Of a stretch of 64,000 bases of DNA, positions 54,704 through 63,810 are shown piece after piece. Position 1 is the first letter of the stretch; each line of letters starts with the position of its first letter. The position numbers and the translations under genes are program-made. Under the pieces are notes generated by a model, which was not told the origin of the DNA, did no database searches, and was given only the letters and a program-made list of their open reading frames with translations. Origin of the DNA: CAZKWG01 sp964615375 (GTDB taxonomy: Bacteria > Myxococcota_A > UBA796 > CAZKWG01); assembly GCA_964615375.1 (NCBI GenBank), contig CAZTOW010000008.1, forward strand, positions 186,001 through 250,000, read 5' to 3'.

Positions 54704-55762
54704 GTGCGTCCCGTCCTGAGCCAGCTCCTCTCCCTCCTCGAGCTCGAGCGCGTAGATTCAATGCAGACGGACGTTACCGAGGGGGGAGAGGAGTCTCGAC
54801 GACCGGAGCGCGTCAGAGACGCGCGGCGCGCGATGGGCGCGCCGTCGGGGGGGCTTGCGCAGGAGGGCCCGAGCGGCAGCGAGGGAGCTCTCGCGCAAGC
54901 GGGGGCAGCGCCCCCAAGGGACGCGGGCGAAGCCCGCACAAGGCTCGATATCTTCCGCGGCCAGAGCCAGGATCTCGGCTGGGGCGCCGTCTTCGGCGGC
55001 CAGGTTGTGGGCCAGGCCCTCTCTGCCGCGGTCCAGACCGTGCCCGAGGGCCGCCACGTCCACTCCCTGCACGCCTACTTCCTGCGCCAGGGCGACGTGG
55101 GCGCCCCCATCCTCTACACCGTGGACCGCATCCGCGACGGCCACAGCTTCACCACCCGCCGCGTGGTCGCCGTGCAGCACGGCAAGGCCATCCTGAGCCT
55201 GTCCGCCTCGTTCCAGGAGGACGAGCCCGGCTTCGACCACCAGGCCCCCATGCCCAGCGTGCCCGGCCCCGACGGCCTCCTGAATGAGCGCGAGCTCGCC
55301 GCCCGCATCGCCGACCGCGTCCCGGAGTCCATGCGCGCCGTGGTCCTGGCCGAGCGCCCCCTGGAGATCCGCCCGGTCAACCCGCTCAACGTGCTCCGCC
55401 CCGACCCGCGCCCGGCCATCAAGCACGTCTGGATGCGCGCCGCCGACCCGCTCCCCGACAGCCCCGCGCTCCACCGCTACCTGCTGGCCTACGCCTCCGA
55501 CTTCCACCTGCTGCTCACCGCGCTCCAGCCCCACGGCGTCTCCTGGCTGCGCCCCGGCATGCAGGTCGCCAGCCTCGACCACGCCATGTGGTTCCACCGC
55601 CCCTTCCGCATGGACGACTGGCTGCTGCACACGATGGAGAGCCCCTCGGCGAGCGGAGCGCGGGGCCTGGTGCGCGGCCAGTTCTTCGACCGGGAGGGCC
55701 GTCTGGTGGCGAGCACGACGCAGGAGGGGTTGATTCGGGACAGGGGGCAGGCTTCTCCCTAA
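54704..55762 (+). CDS. tesB: Acyl-CoA thioesterase II (TesB) with an in-frame insertion
   Basis: 352 residues; the family norm is ~285-290. Residues 1-18 (LLSLLELERVD) and from about residue 83 (DIFRGQSQDLGWGAVFGGQVVGQAL) match TesB. Between them lie 64 extra residues rich in Arg, Gly, Ala and Glu, encoded by 54758-54949, a palindrome-rich insertion (separate entry). The rest is a complete double hot-dog enzyme including the active-site Asp in VASLDHAMWFHR. TesB hydrolyses medium/long acyl-CoA. The insertion sits before the first conserved helix and leaves the frame open, so activity may survive. Confidence 0.85.
   Translation: MRPVLSQLLSLLELERVDSMQTDVTEGGEESRRPERVRDARRAMGAPSGGLAQEGPSGSEGALAQAGAAPPRDAGEARTRLDIFRGQSQDLGWGAVFGGQVVGQALSAAVQTVPEGRHVHSLHAYFLRQGDVGAPILYTVDRIRDGHSFTTRRVVAVQHGKAILSLSASFQEDEPGFDHQAPMPSVPGPDGLLNERELAARIADRVPESMRAVVLAERPLEIRPVNPLNVLRPDPRPAIKHVWMRAADPLPDSPALHRYLLAYASDFHLLLTALQPHGVSWLRPGMQVASLDHAMWFHRPFRMDDWLLHTMESPSASGARGLVRGQFFDREGRLVASTTQEGLIRDRGQASP
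54758..54949. mobile_element. 192-bp palindromic insertion inside tesB
   Basis: Flanked by the triplet GAT on each side (54755-54757 and 54947-54949), a possible target duplication. It contains hairpin-forming segments: GGGGGC-AGC-GCCCCC, GCGGGC-GAA-GCCCGC, and GCTTGCGC paired with GCGCAAGC. Its length is a multiple of three and it has no stop in the tesB frame. I know of no gene inside it; it looks like a small mobile palindrome of the kind described within Rickettsia genes. Confidence 0.65.
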
Positions 55763-56253
55763 GAGGACCCCTCCAGCCGGTCGCGGCGGCGCTCGCCGAC
55801 GAGCAGACCAAAGGCGAAGACGACGAGCACGGCGCTGCCCAGAGAGACCAGCGTGATGAGCAGAGGAGCATCGAACAAGCTCCCCGTCACGAGGCTCATC
55901 GAGATCCCCGTGGGGCCGATCAACAACGTGAGCGCGAGCCGGGGATGCTCTCGGCAGCTTCGAGCGACCACGGCCAGCACCCAGGCCAGCGCGAGGTTCA
56001 GCCCGAAGATGACGCCGCTCAGGCCGTCATAGAAGCTCCGATGGAGGTCCTCCCCGCCGCCCAGGTGCATGAGCGCCCTGCCCGGCTGGAAGGGCTCCCC
56101 GAGAGCGTCCAACGCATGGAAGTCCGCCGAAGATGCCTCCAGGAACACGCCGCACGCATGCACGTGAAACACGAGGTACAGGAATCCCAGCACGACGTGC
56201 AGGAACGCGGCGACATAGAGCAGCGGCGAGGGAGAGACCTTCATTTCAGCCAC
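55759..56253 (-). CDS. Four-TM membrane protein, unknown
   Basis: 164 residues with four or five hydrophobic helices; a His-containing first helix (LLYVAAFLHVVLGFLYLVFHVHACG) and a soluble loop with HLGGGEDLH. No family recognised; the metal-friendly His and Cys and the neighbouring metal transporters make a metal- or haem-related role possible, but this is guesswork. The 3' end overlaps tesB by 4 nt (convergent). Confidence 0.5.
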   Translation of the reverse strand: MAEMKVSPSPLLYVAAFLHVVLGFLYLVFHVHACGVFLEASSADFHALDALGEPFQPGRALMHLGGGEDLHRSFYDGLSGVIFGLNLALAWVLAVVARSCREHPRLALTLLIGPTGISMSLVTGSLFDAPLLITLVSLGSAVLVVFAFGLLVGERRRDRLEGSS

Positions 56254-56313
56254 TATCTGAGCACGCTCTCGGGAACAAGCCGGCCAGGCTCGCGTGGGAT
56301 GTGTGGCCCAGGC

Positions 56314-57669
56314 TCAGCCCGCCGCGTGACCATGGTCATGATCATGACCATGTCCATGACCATCTCCCCCGTGGGCGTGCGGTCGGGCCAGCGGGCCCAT
56401 CAGCACCGGCAGCCCGCCGCGCAGCACCGCGTCCGCGCCCAGCAGGACCAGCAGCGCGAGCGAGGCCCAGGCCAGCGGCCCGCCCGCGGTCTCCACCAGG
56501 TCGTGCAGCAGCGGCAGCGGGATCCCGAAGCGCTCGGCCAGGAGCCCGGCCACCAGCGCCAGCGCCGCCGTAGACAGCGCCCTGGGCAGCACGGTCGGCG
56601 CGCCCCGACCCTCGCGAAGCCGGCGTATCACGCTGAGGTTGAAGAGTGATCCCGCCACCAGCGCCGCCGCCGCCGCCCCCGGGCCCAGCCCCTTGTGCTC
56701 CAGCACGAAGACCACCGGCAGGGTCCCCACCAGCCCGAGCCCGGCCAGCGGCGCCAGCGCCACGCAGAGCGGGACCATGAGCCAGGGGGAGGAGCCCTCC
56801 AGCGCGCCCGCGGGGACGAGCCCCTCCAGCACGCCGGCCAGCCCGAGCCCCAGCAGCACGCGCCCCACCTCCGCGTCCGCCACCGCCCGCAGGGCCGCGA
56901 CCCACCCGCGCTCCCGCGCGCCCAGGGCCGTGAGCGCGATCGCGCCCACCCCCAAGGCGGGCGCCAGCGTGAGCGCGAGCCCCAGCATCGTGGCCTCCGC
57001 CTCCAGCTCGTCCAGGTCCAGGCGATGGAGGGGCCAGGCGCGGTTCATGGCCACGATCGCCAGCAGGCCCAGCAGCGCGCCGACGCCCGATCCCCGCCGG
57101 CTCTGCGGCGCCGGCGCCCACACGAAGTGCAGCAGCGTGCCAGCGGTGAAGCACTGCAGCAGCCCCAGCAGCGCGCCCGAGGCGTCCAGGAGCGCCTGCG
57201 CCCCCACCCAGCCCAGCAGCTCGCACAGCGCGGTGTAGCCCAGCAGCACCACCGCCAGCGCCCCGCCCTGCGCGCTCGCCGCCCGCCACACCGCGAGGCT
57301 CAGCGGCACCGTGTGGATCACCACCGCCCAGGACAGCGCGTGCCCGGCGTCGCTCTCCTCCGGCGCCGCCAGCATGGCCCCGTCCACCAGGGCGTGCGCC
57401 CCCAGCCCCGCCACCGCCGCCAGCCCGAGGATCCGCACCCCGCCGAGATCGCAGATGGAGGGCAGCGCGAGCCCCGCCGCCGCCGCCAGCAGCGCCCACA
57501 CCCCCAGCGCCTCCACCCCGTGCGGGAGGACGTGCAGCAGCACCGTCCCCAGCACCGCCACCGCGGCGAAGGCGTCCGCGCCCGACCCCAGGGTCGCGCT
57601 GCGCCGGAGCGGCCGGTCCAGCAGAGGTGCGACGCCGATCGCCGCGAGGCTGAGGAGGAGGGTGAGCAC
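56314..57669 (-). CDS. ZIP-like metal permease with His-rich C-terminus
   Basis: 451 residues from GTG 57669, about fourteen hydrophobic segments. The N-terminal half carries ZIP-type motifs: GAHALVDGAMLA, VIHTVPLSLAVW and TAGTLLHFVW. The C-terminal half recalls YraQ/ArsP-type permeases (GVLEGLVPAGALEG, LPVVFVLEHKGLGPGAAAAAL). It ends in a His/Asp/Gly tail (HGHGHDHDHGHAAG) likely to bind metal. Probable transport of divalent cations; whether it is a true fusion of two permease families needs alignment. Confidence 0.65.
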   Translation of the reverse strand: MLTLLLSLAAIGVAPLLDRPLRRSATLGSGADAFAAVAVLGTVLLHVLPHGVEALGVWALLAAAAGLALPSICDLGGVRILGLAAVAGLGAHALVDGAMLAAPEESDAGHALSWAVVIHTVPLSLAVWRAASAQGGALAVVLLGYTALCELLGWVGAQALLDASGALLGLLQCFTAGTLLHFVWAPAPQSRRGSGVGALLGLLAIVAMNRAWPLHRLDLDELEAEATMLGLALTLAPALGVGAIALTALGARERGWVAALRAVADAEVGRVLLGLGLAGVLEGLVPAGALEGSSPWLMVPLCVALAPLAGLGLVGTLPVVFVLEHKGLGPGAAAAALVAGSLFNLSVIRRLREGRGAPTVLPRALSTAALALVAGLLAERFGIPLPLLHDLVETAGGPLAWASLALLVLLGADAVLRGGLPVLMGPLARPHAHGGDGHGHGHDHDHGHAAG

Positions 57670-57741
57670 GTCCCCGGCTATCCTGATCCCGGGGAGCCTG
57701 CCTCAGCAACGCTCCTCCAGTGTCCGTGATAAGCTGAACAG

Positions 57742-60700
57742 ATGCGTCCCATCGCTCTCCTCTTTGTGCTCGGCTGCGCGCCCTCCACCTCGCTCCGTGA
57801 CGCGGATGTTCCGGCAGGCGCCTGGGAAAACCAGGGGCGGACCTTCCGTGCTCACCCTGGCTTCGCCGTCACGCTGGACGAGCAGGGGCTTCACGCCAGC
57901 GCCGAGGGCGCCGAGCTGAGCCTCGCCCTGCGCGCCTGGGGTCGCGCGGACGCGCTGGTCCCCGCGGAGCGGGGCGCGCCAGGCTGGGGGGCGCTCGATC
58001 GGATCGACCGCGATCTGGGGGGCGCGACCGAGTGGGTGGCCCTGCGCGACAGGGGCGTGCAGCAGGGCTGGGACCTGGAGCGCCGCCCGGGGGGCTCGGG
58101 CCCGCTGCGGCTGGAGATCGACGCCACCGGCGCGTGGCGGGCGGTCGCGATGGAGGACGGCTTCCTGCTGACAGACCGCCTGGGCGGGGTCTGGAGCTAC
58201 GCCGACATCGGCGCCTGGGACGCGGACGGCGATCCACTGGAGGTGGACCTCTCGGTGAGCCCCGGAGGCGCGCTCGTGCTGGAGGTGGAGGACGCTGGCG
58301 CGCGCTGGCCCATCCTGGTGGATCCGGTGCTCAGCTCCCCGACCACGACGCTGGAGGGCACGGGCAGCCTCTCCTCCCCCGACTTCGGCCGAAAGCTGGG
58401 GAGCGCGGGAGACCTGGACGGCGACGGCGACGAGGAGCTCCTGGTGTACGCCCCCTCCTTTGGGAACGAGGACGGCGCGCTGTTCGTCTACGAGGGGGAT
58501 CCGTCCGGGCTGTCCGAGAGCCCGGATCGGACGCTCACGGACACGTCGCTCAGCTATTTCGGGGCCTTCGCGCGCCTGGGGGACCTCAACGGCGACGGGT
58601 ACGAGGACGTCGGCGTCTATGGGCTCGGCTCCGCGGCCTACGTGTACTACGGGTCGAGCGAGGGCCTGGAGAGCACCGCCGGGGAGTCGCTCAGCCCCAG
58701 CAGCGGGTGCTACGCCTACCCCTTTCCTGTAGGGGATGTCAACAACGACGGATTTGACGAGCTGCTCTTGATGTCCAGCAGCTCCTGCTCGCCGCAGGTG
58801 CTGGAGGTCCACGCGGGCAGCGCAGACGGTGTCTCCTCCAGCGCCAGCACCACCTTCACCTCGACCGGCGCCAGGTACTACCTGTCCGCCGGGCCTGCCG
58901 GGGACGTCAACGCGGATGGGTACGACGATCTGGTCGCGCTGAGCTACGTCGCGGGGGCGGGTCAGATCGAGGTGATGCACGGTGGCTCCAGCGGGGTCTC
59001 CAGCACGGCCACGACCACGCTCAGCGGGTACAGCTCGTCGGACGTGCAATACAGCCCTCTGGACGCCGACAACGACGGCTACGGCGACCTGGCGGTGGTC
59101 GACGGGAGCACCCGCAACGCCTACGTCTACCACGGGTCCGCGTCCGGGCTCTCCAGCTCCGCGAAGACGCGGCTCACGAGCTCCAGCGCCAGCCTCACCT
59201 GGCGCGCCCTGTCCACCGGAGACGCCAACGCGGACGGCTATGACGACCTGGCGCTGAACGAGAGCGGGACCAGCTCCTGGCAGATCACGGTCCGGCACGG
59301 CTCGTCGAGCGGGATCGCCAGCGCCGCGGCGACCACGATCACGGCGACCTCCTCCACCTCCCGCTACGGCGTGCCCGCGCTGGTGGACCTCGACGGGGAC
59401 GGGGACGATGACCTGGCCGTCGGTCTGCCCGACGCCTCGGACGCCGAGGAGGTCCAGATCTTCCCGTCCTCCTCCAGCGGAGCGGCGTCCAGCGCCACCA
59501 CGGTGCTGCCGGGGCCGTCCCGGTCGGAGTTCGGCTGGACCGTCTCCCAGGCGGACGTGGACGGAGACGGCTACGACGACGTGATCGTCGGCGACCTCTA
59601 CGCCGACCAGGTGCAGATCTTCCTGGGGAGCGCGGCCGGGCTCGACGACGAGGCGGACACGGTGCTGGAGGGGGACGACACCTTCGGGACCGTCGTGGCG
59701 GGGGCCGGGGATCTCGACGGGGACGGCTATGAAGACGTCGCGGTGGTCAACGGGTACACGGCGACGGTCGACGTGTTCCTGGGCAGCGCCACGGGGCCGG
59801 GCGCGGACCCGGACGTGAGCCTGCTCAGCACCATCCGCCTGACCAGCTACCCGGTCATGGCCTCGGCGGGAGACGTCAACGGAGACGGCTACGGCGACCT
59901 GATCGTCGGGGACTACGCGGCGAGCGGATACAAGGGCAAGGTCTACCTGTTCTATGGCTCGGCCAGCGGCCCGTCGGACGCCGACGTCACCACGCTCAGC
60001 GGGACCGGGGGCTACTTCGGGGGGGCCGTGGCGGGCGCCCACGACGTCAACGGCGACGGCTACGACGACGTCGTGATCAGCGCGCCCACGCTCACGTCCA
60101 GCGCGGGGGCCGTCTACCTCTACCTGGGCAGCGCCAGCGGCCTCTCCAGCACCGCGACCAGCTCCCTGAGCGGGAGCGCGGGCGCGGGCCTGGGCTACGC
60201 CCTCGCCGGACCGGGCGACGTGGACGGGGACGGCTATGCCGACGTCGTGATCAGCGCGCCATTCCGGAGCGGCGGGGTCGGCACCGTCTACCTGCACCGC
60301 GGCTCCTCCACGGGCCTGGCCAGCAGCGCGACCTCGACGTACACGGGGTCCACCAGCGGCAGCTACCTCGGATATCGGCTGGCGGTGGTGGGCGACGTGA
60401 ACGGGGACGGGCTCCAGGACGTGCTCGCCGGGCCGTACTCGGACGGTGACGTGGTGCTGCTCCAGGCGCTCAGCACGGGCTACGCCTCGTCCACGGCGAC
60501 GGTCCTGTCCGGCCCGGCTGGCTCGGGCTCCTATGGCCTCTCCCTGGCAGGCGGCGACCTGGACGGCGACGGCCTGGGCGACCTGCTGATCGGCGCGCCG
60601 ACGACCGGGACCTCTGGCGTCGTCTACGTCTATCCGGGCTACAACGACGACGATGACGATCTGGACGGGTACATCGCGGACGAGGACTGCGACGACACGG

Positions 60701-62214
60701 ACGCGAGCGTCAACGAGCCGCTGACCTGGTACGCGGACGGCGACGGTGACGGCTACGGAGACGCGGACGCCACGACCGCCGCCTGCGACGCGCCGGACGG
60801 AAGCGTCGGGGTCTCGGGGGACTGCGACGACGCCGACCCCGACGCCAACCCGGGCGAGACCGAGCGCTGCGACGACGGCGCTCGGGATGAAGACTGCGAC
60901 GGGCTCACTGACGACGCTGACCCGAGCGTGAGCGGCGAGACGATCTGGTACACGGACGCGGACGGCGACGGTTACGGCGACGACGACGCGGCGACGGAGG
61001 CCTGCGCCGCGCCGTCCGGGGCCGTGGCCCTGGGGGGAGACTGCGACGACACGGACGCGAGCGTCTCGCCAGGGGCGGCCGAGGCATGCGACGCCTCCGA
61101 CCAGGACGAGGACTGCGACGGGCTCGCCGACGACGCGGACGAGGGCGCGGAGGGGGCGTCCACCTGGTACACGGACGCGGACGGCGACGGCTACGGGGAC
61201 AGCGAGACGGGGCGTGTGTTGTGCGAGGCTCCCGCGGGTGCGGTCGCCCAGGGCGGTGACTGTGACGACGGCGACGCCCTGGTCTCACCGGACGCTGTGG
61301 AGGTCTGCGACGCCACCGACGTGGACGAGGACTGCGACGGGCTGGCCGATGACGAGGACGACGCGGTCAGCAGCGCCAGCCTGCACCTGTACTACGCGGA
61401 CGCCGACGGCGACGGCTATGGGGACGCCTCGGCGCCGACCATCGCCTGCGACGCGCCGACGGGGACGGTCGAGGACGACAGCGACTGCGACGACGAGAAC
61501 GCGGGGCGGAACCCGGGCGAGCCCGAGGTCTGCGACGACCTGGACATCGACGAGGACTGCGATGACCTGGCCGATGACCTCGACACGGAGGCCGAAGGCG
61601 CGAGCACCTGGTACACGGACGCCGACGGGGACAGCTACGGCGATCCCGCAGCCCCGGTGCTGGCCTGCGACGTGCCCGAGGGCGCGGTGGCCGACGCCAC
61701 GGACTGCGACGACGCGAGCGCGCTGGCCCACCCCGGCGGGGTGGAGGTCTGCGACGACGAGGACGCGGACGAAGACTGCGACGGGCTGGCCGACGACGAT
61801 GACGACGCGGTCAGCAGCGCGAGCCTCTCGGTGTACTACGCCGATGCCGACGGCGATGGCTACGGCGACGCCACGGCCACCCAGATCCAGTGCGACCCCT
61901 CCGAGGGCTACGGCGCGGACGCCACCGACTGTGACGACGCGGACGCCTCGGCCTACCCTGGCGCCTCGGAGGTGGCGGGCGACGGCGTCGATCAGGACTG
62001 TGATGGCGCCGACACGCCGGCCGGATCCCCCGACGACACGGGGGAGCCGGACGACACCGGCGCGCCCTCCGGCGAGGGCGGCGAGGGCGGCGGCGAGGAC
62101 GGCGAGAAGGTGGGCTGCACCGGTTGCGCGAGCTCCCCTGCGCGGCCGGCGTTGCCGCTCAGCCTCGGCCTCGCGATCCTCCTGGTCCGCCGCCGCCGGT
62201 GGACCACGCGCTGA
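57742..62214 (+). CDS. FG-GAP/MopE-repeat surface protein with MYXO-CTERM-like tail
   Basis: 1490 residues. Signal with lipobox-like LFVLGC. After a ~200-residue N-terminal domain, residues ~200-970 form an FG-GAP/integrin-alpha-like propeller array with Ca2+-loop motifs DLDGDGD, DLNGDGYED and DVNGDGYGD repeated many times. Six MopE-type units follow, marked by WYxDxDGDGYGD and CDDxD...DxDCD. The end, GCTGCASSPARPALPLSLG plus Leu/Ile helix and RRRR, is a MYXO-CTERM-like sorting signal, so the protein is probably processed by a myxosortase and displayed on the surface. Likely binds Ca2+; adhesion is plausible. Confidence 0.8.
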   Translation: MRPIALLFVLGCAPSTSLRDADVPAGAWENQGRTFRAHPGFAVTLDEQGLHASAEGAELSLALRAWGRADALVPAERGAPGWGALDRIDRDLGGATEWVALRDRGVQQGWDLERRPGGSGPLRLEIDATGAWRAVAMEDGFLLTDRLGGVWSYADIGAWDADGDPLEVDLSVSPGGALVLEVEDAGARWPILVDPVLSSPTTTLEGTGSLSSPDFGRKLGSAGDLDGDGDEELLVYAPSFGNEDGALFVYEGDPSGLSESPDRTLTDTSLSYFGAFARLGDLNGDGYEDVGVYGLGSAAYVYYGSSEGLESTAGESLSPSSGCYAYPFPVGDVNNDGFDELLLMSSSSCSPQVLEVHAGSADGVSSSASTTFTSTGARYYLSAGPAGDVNADGYDDLVALSYVAGAGQIEVMHGGSSGVSSTATTTLSGYSSSDVQYSPLDADNDGYGDLAVVDGSTRNAYVYHGSASGLSSSAKTRLTSSSASLTWRALSTGDANADGYDDLALNESGTSSWQITVRHGSSSGIASAAATTITATSSTSRYGVPALVDLDGDGDDDLAVGLPDASDAEEVQIFPSSSSGAASSATTVLPGPSRSEFGWTVSQADVDGDGYDDVIVGDLYADQVQIFLGSAAGLDDEADTVLEGDDTFGTVVAGAGDLDGDGYEDVAVVNGYTATVDVFLGSATGPGADPDVSLLSTIRLTSYPVMASAGDVNGDGYGDLIVGDYAASGYKGKVYLFYGSASGPSDADVTTLSGTGGYFGGAVAGAHDVNGDGYDDVVISAPTLTSSAGAVYLYLGSASGLSSTATSSLSGSAGAGLGYALAGPGDVDGDGYADVVISAPFRSGGVGTVYLHRGSSTGLASSATSTYTGSTSGSYLGYRLAVVGDVNGDGLQDVLAGPYSDGDVVLLQALSTGYASSTATVLSGPAGSGSYGLSLAGGDLDGDGLGDLLIGAPTTGTSGVVYVYPGYNDDDDDLDGYIADEDCDDTDASVNEPLTWYADGDGDGYGDADATTAACDAPDGSVGVSGDCDDADPDANPGETERCDDGARDEDCDGLTDDADPSVSGETIWYTDADGDGYGDDDAATEACAAPSGAVALGGDCDDTDASVSPGAAEACDASDQDEDCDGLADDADEGAEGASTWYTDADGDGYGDSETGRVLCEAPAGAVAQGGDCDDGDALVSPDAVEVCDATDVDEDCDGLADDEDDAVSSASLHLYYADADGDGYGDASAPTIACDAPTGTVEDDSDCDDENAGRNPGEPEVCDDLDIDEDCDDLADDLDTEAEGASTWYTDADGDSYGDPAAPVLACDVPEGAVADATDCDDASALAHPGGVEVCDDEDADEDCDGLADDDDDAVSSASLSVYYADADGDGYGDATATQIQCDPSEGYGADATDCDDADASAYPGASEVAGDGVDQDCDGADTPAGSPDDTGEPDDTGAPSGEGGEGGGEDGEKVGCTGCASSPARPALPLSLGLAILLVRRRRWTTR

Positions 62215-62221
62215 TCGGCCC

Positions 62222-63670
62222 TCAACCCCGGGGGTCGGCCAGCGCCGCCGCCAGATCCTCCAGCAGGGCGTCGATCCGATCGGCGTGCGTGCGGAAGGAC
62301 AGCACACAGACCCGGATCGCGAAGACCGGCTCGCCCCGCGCAGGATCGAAGACGGTGACCCCGGTGAGCAGCACGCGCTGGCGCTGCACCACCCGCGAGA
62401 GCACACGGCGGTTGAAGGCGTCCCACTCCGCGGGGGGCAGGCGCGCGGGCTCGGCCCGAAAGGCGAAGAGCGACAGATCCGGCTGGTTCAGCAGCCGAAG
62501 CTCGGGCAGGGCGGCGACGCGCCGGGCGGCCTCGCGGGCCAGATCCAGCTTCTCGTCCAGGGCCTCGCGGAAGGCCCGCGCCCCGTGCAGCTTCAGCGGC
62601 AGCCAGACCCGGAGCCCGCGCGCAGGGCGGCTGAGCTCCGGCCCGAAGTCGGCGAAGTCCCAGCGATCCGCGTCGGTCTGCGAGGCCGGCAGGTAGGAGG
62701 CGCTCACGCGAAACGCCGCCGCCAGGCGCTCGCGATCCCGGGCCAGCAGGGCGCCGGTGCCGTAGGGCAGGAACAGGCCCTTGTGCGGGTCGAGCGCGAT
62801 GGAGTCCGCCCGCCCGATCCCGCGCAACACCTCCTGACCGCGCGCCGTGAGCAGGAAGGCCCCGCCGTAGGCCGCGTCCACGTGCAGCCACATCCCCTCG
62901 GCCGCGCAGAGATCGGCGAGGGCCTCGAGATCGTCCACCGCCCCCACCGGCGTGCTCCCCGCCTGGGCCGCCACCAGGAAGGGCCGCAGCCCCGCCGCCC
63001 GATCCTCGGCCACCGCCGCCCGCAGCGCGCCCAGGTCCAGGCCAAAGGTGGCGTCCGTGGGCAGGGCCCGCACCGCGTCCGCGGGGAAGCCCGCCACCCG
63101 CGCCGCCTTCAGCACCGAGTGGTGCGCCTCGGTCGAGGTGTAGAGCCTCCCGCACAGGAAGTCCCGAGGAAGGAGCGCCTCCCGCGCCGCCACCACCCCG
63201 CCCAGGTTGGCCAGGGAGCCGCCCGAGGTCAGCAGCCCCGCCGCCTCCGCCGGGTAGCCCGCCAGGTCCGCGAGCCAGCGGATCACGTTCTGCTCGAGCT
63301 GCACCAGCCCCGGCGCCGGCATCCACAGCCCGGTGTAGCGGTTCACCACGTCCGCGATCAGGTCCGCCAGCGCCACGCTCGGCAGCCCACCCCCGGGGAT
63401 GTAGCCCAGATATCCGGGCGAGGCTGGGTTCAGGCTCACTGGCAGCACGCGCTCGAAGAGCTGCCCGAGGATCCGGCCGTAAGGCGCGCCCTCCTCCGGC
63501 AGCGGCTCGACCAGCGCGCGGGCGAGCCGGTGGCTGCCCTCCAGGCGGTTGGTCGGCTGGCTCGGCAGGCTGTCCAGGAAGGGGGCGAGCCGATCGAGGG
63601 TCTTGCCGACGAGGACCCGGAGGGCCTCGCCGTCCAGCTCGAGCGGGGTCTCCTCGCGTCGTCGGGGCAT
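62222..63670 (-). CDS. Group II PLP-dependent decarboxylase (AADC-like)
   Basis: 482 residues. Aromatic-L-amino-acid/glutamate decarboxylase family: NPASPGYLGYIPGGG and TSGGSLANL near the N-terminal half, the PLP loop HVDAAYGGAF, and the Schiff-base lysine in SIALDPHKGLFLPYGTG. C-terminal part has VRVSASYLPASQ-like and GLRVWLPLKLHGARAF segments. Expected reaction: decarboxylation of an aromatic or acidic amino acid to the amine and CO2; the exact substrate cannot be fixed. It faces the FG-GAP gene convergently. Confidence 0.85.
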   Translation of the reverse strand: MPRRREETPLELDGEALRVLVGKTLDRLAPFLDSLPSQPTNRLEGSHRLARALVEPLPEEGAPYGRILGQLFERVLPVSLNPASPGYLGYIPGGGLPSVALADLIADVVNRYTGLWMPAPGLVQLEQNVIRWLADLAGYPAEAAGLLTSGGSLANLGGVVAAREALLPRDFLCGRLYTSTEAHHSVLKAARVAGFPADAVRALPTDATFGLDLGALRAAVAEDRAAGLRPFLVAAQAGSTPVGAVDDLEALADLCAAEGMWLHVDAAYGGAFLLTARGQEVLRGIGRADSIALDPHKGLFLPYGTGALLARDRERLAAAFRVSASYLPASQTDADRWDFADFGPELSRPARGLRVWLPLKLHGARAFREALDEKLDLAREAARRVAALPELRLLNQPDLSLFAFRAEPARLPPAEWDAFNRRVLSRVVQRQRVLLTGVTVFDPARGEPVFAIRVCVLSFRTHADRIDALLEDLAAALADPRG

Positions 63671-63810
63671 GGCTCCAGAGGATATCCCGCTCGCGAGGCT
63701 GGGACCAGACCGGGAGGGCCCGGCGAGGCTCCCAAGCCACCATCCCGAACATCTGTGTGGTATCCTGAGCCCGCGCGCCTCGTCCTCGGCACCCCGAGCG
63801 GAGGTTCATG

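Noticed and set aside
56331..56352. 22-bp perfect palindrome CATGGTCATGATCATGACCATG-type stretch
   Set aside because: It is produced by the alternating His/Asp codons of the permease tail and is not likely to be an operator.
57703..60297. Long minus-strand open frame opposite the FG-GAP gene
   Set aside because: Composition and repeats are explained by the antisense of the DGDG-type repeats; no family features.
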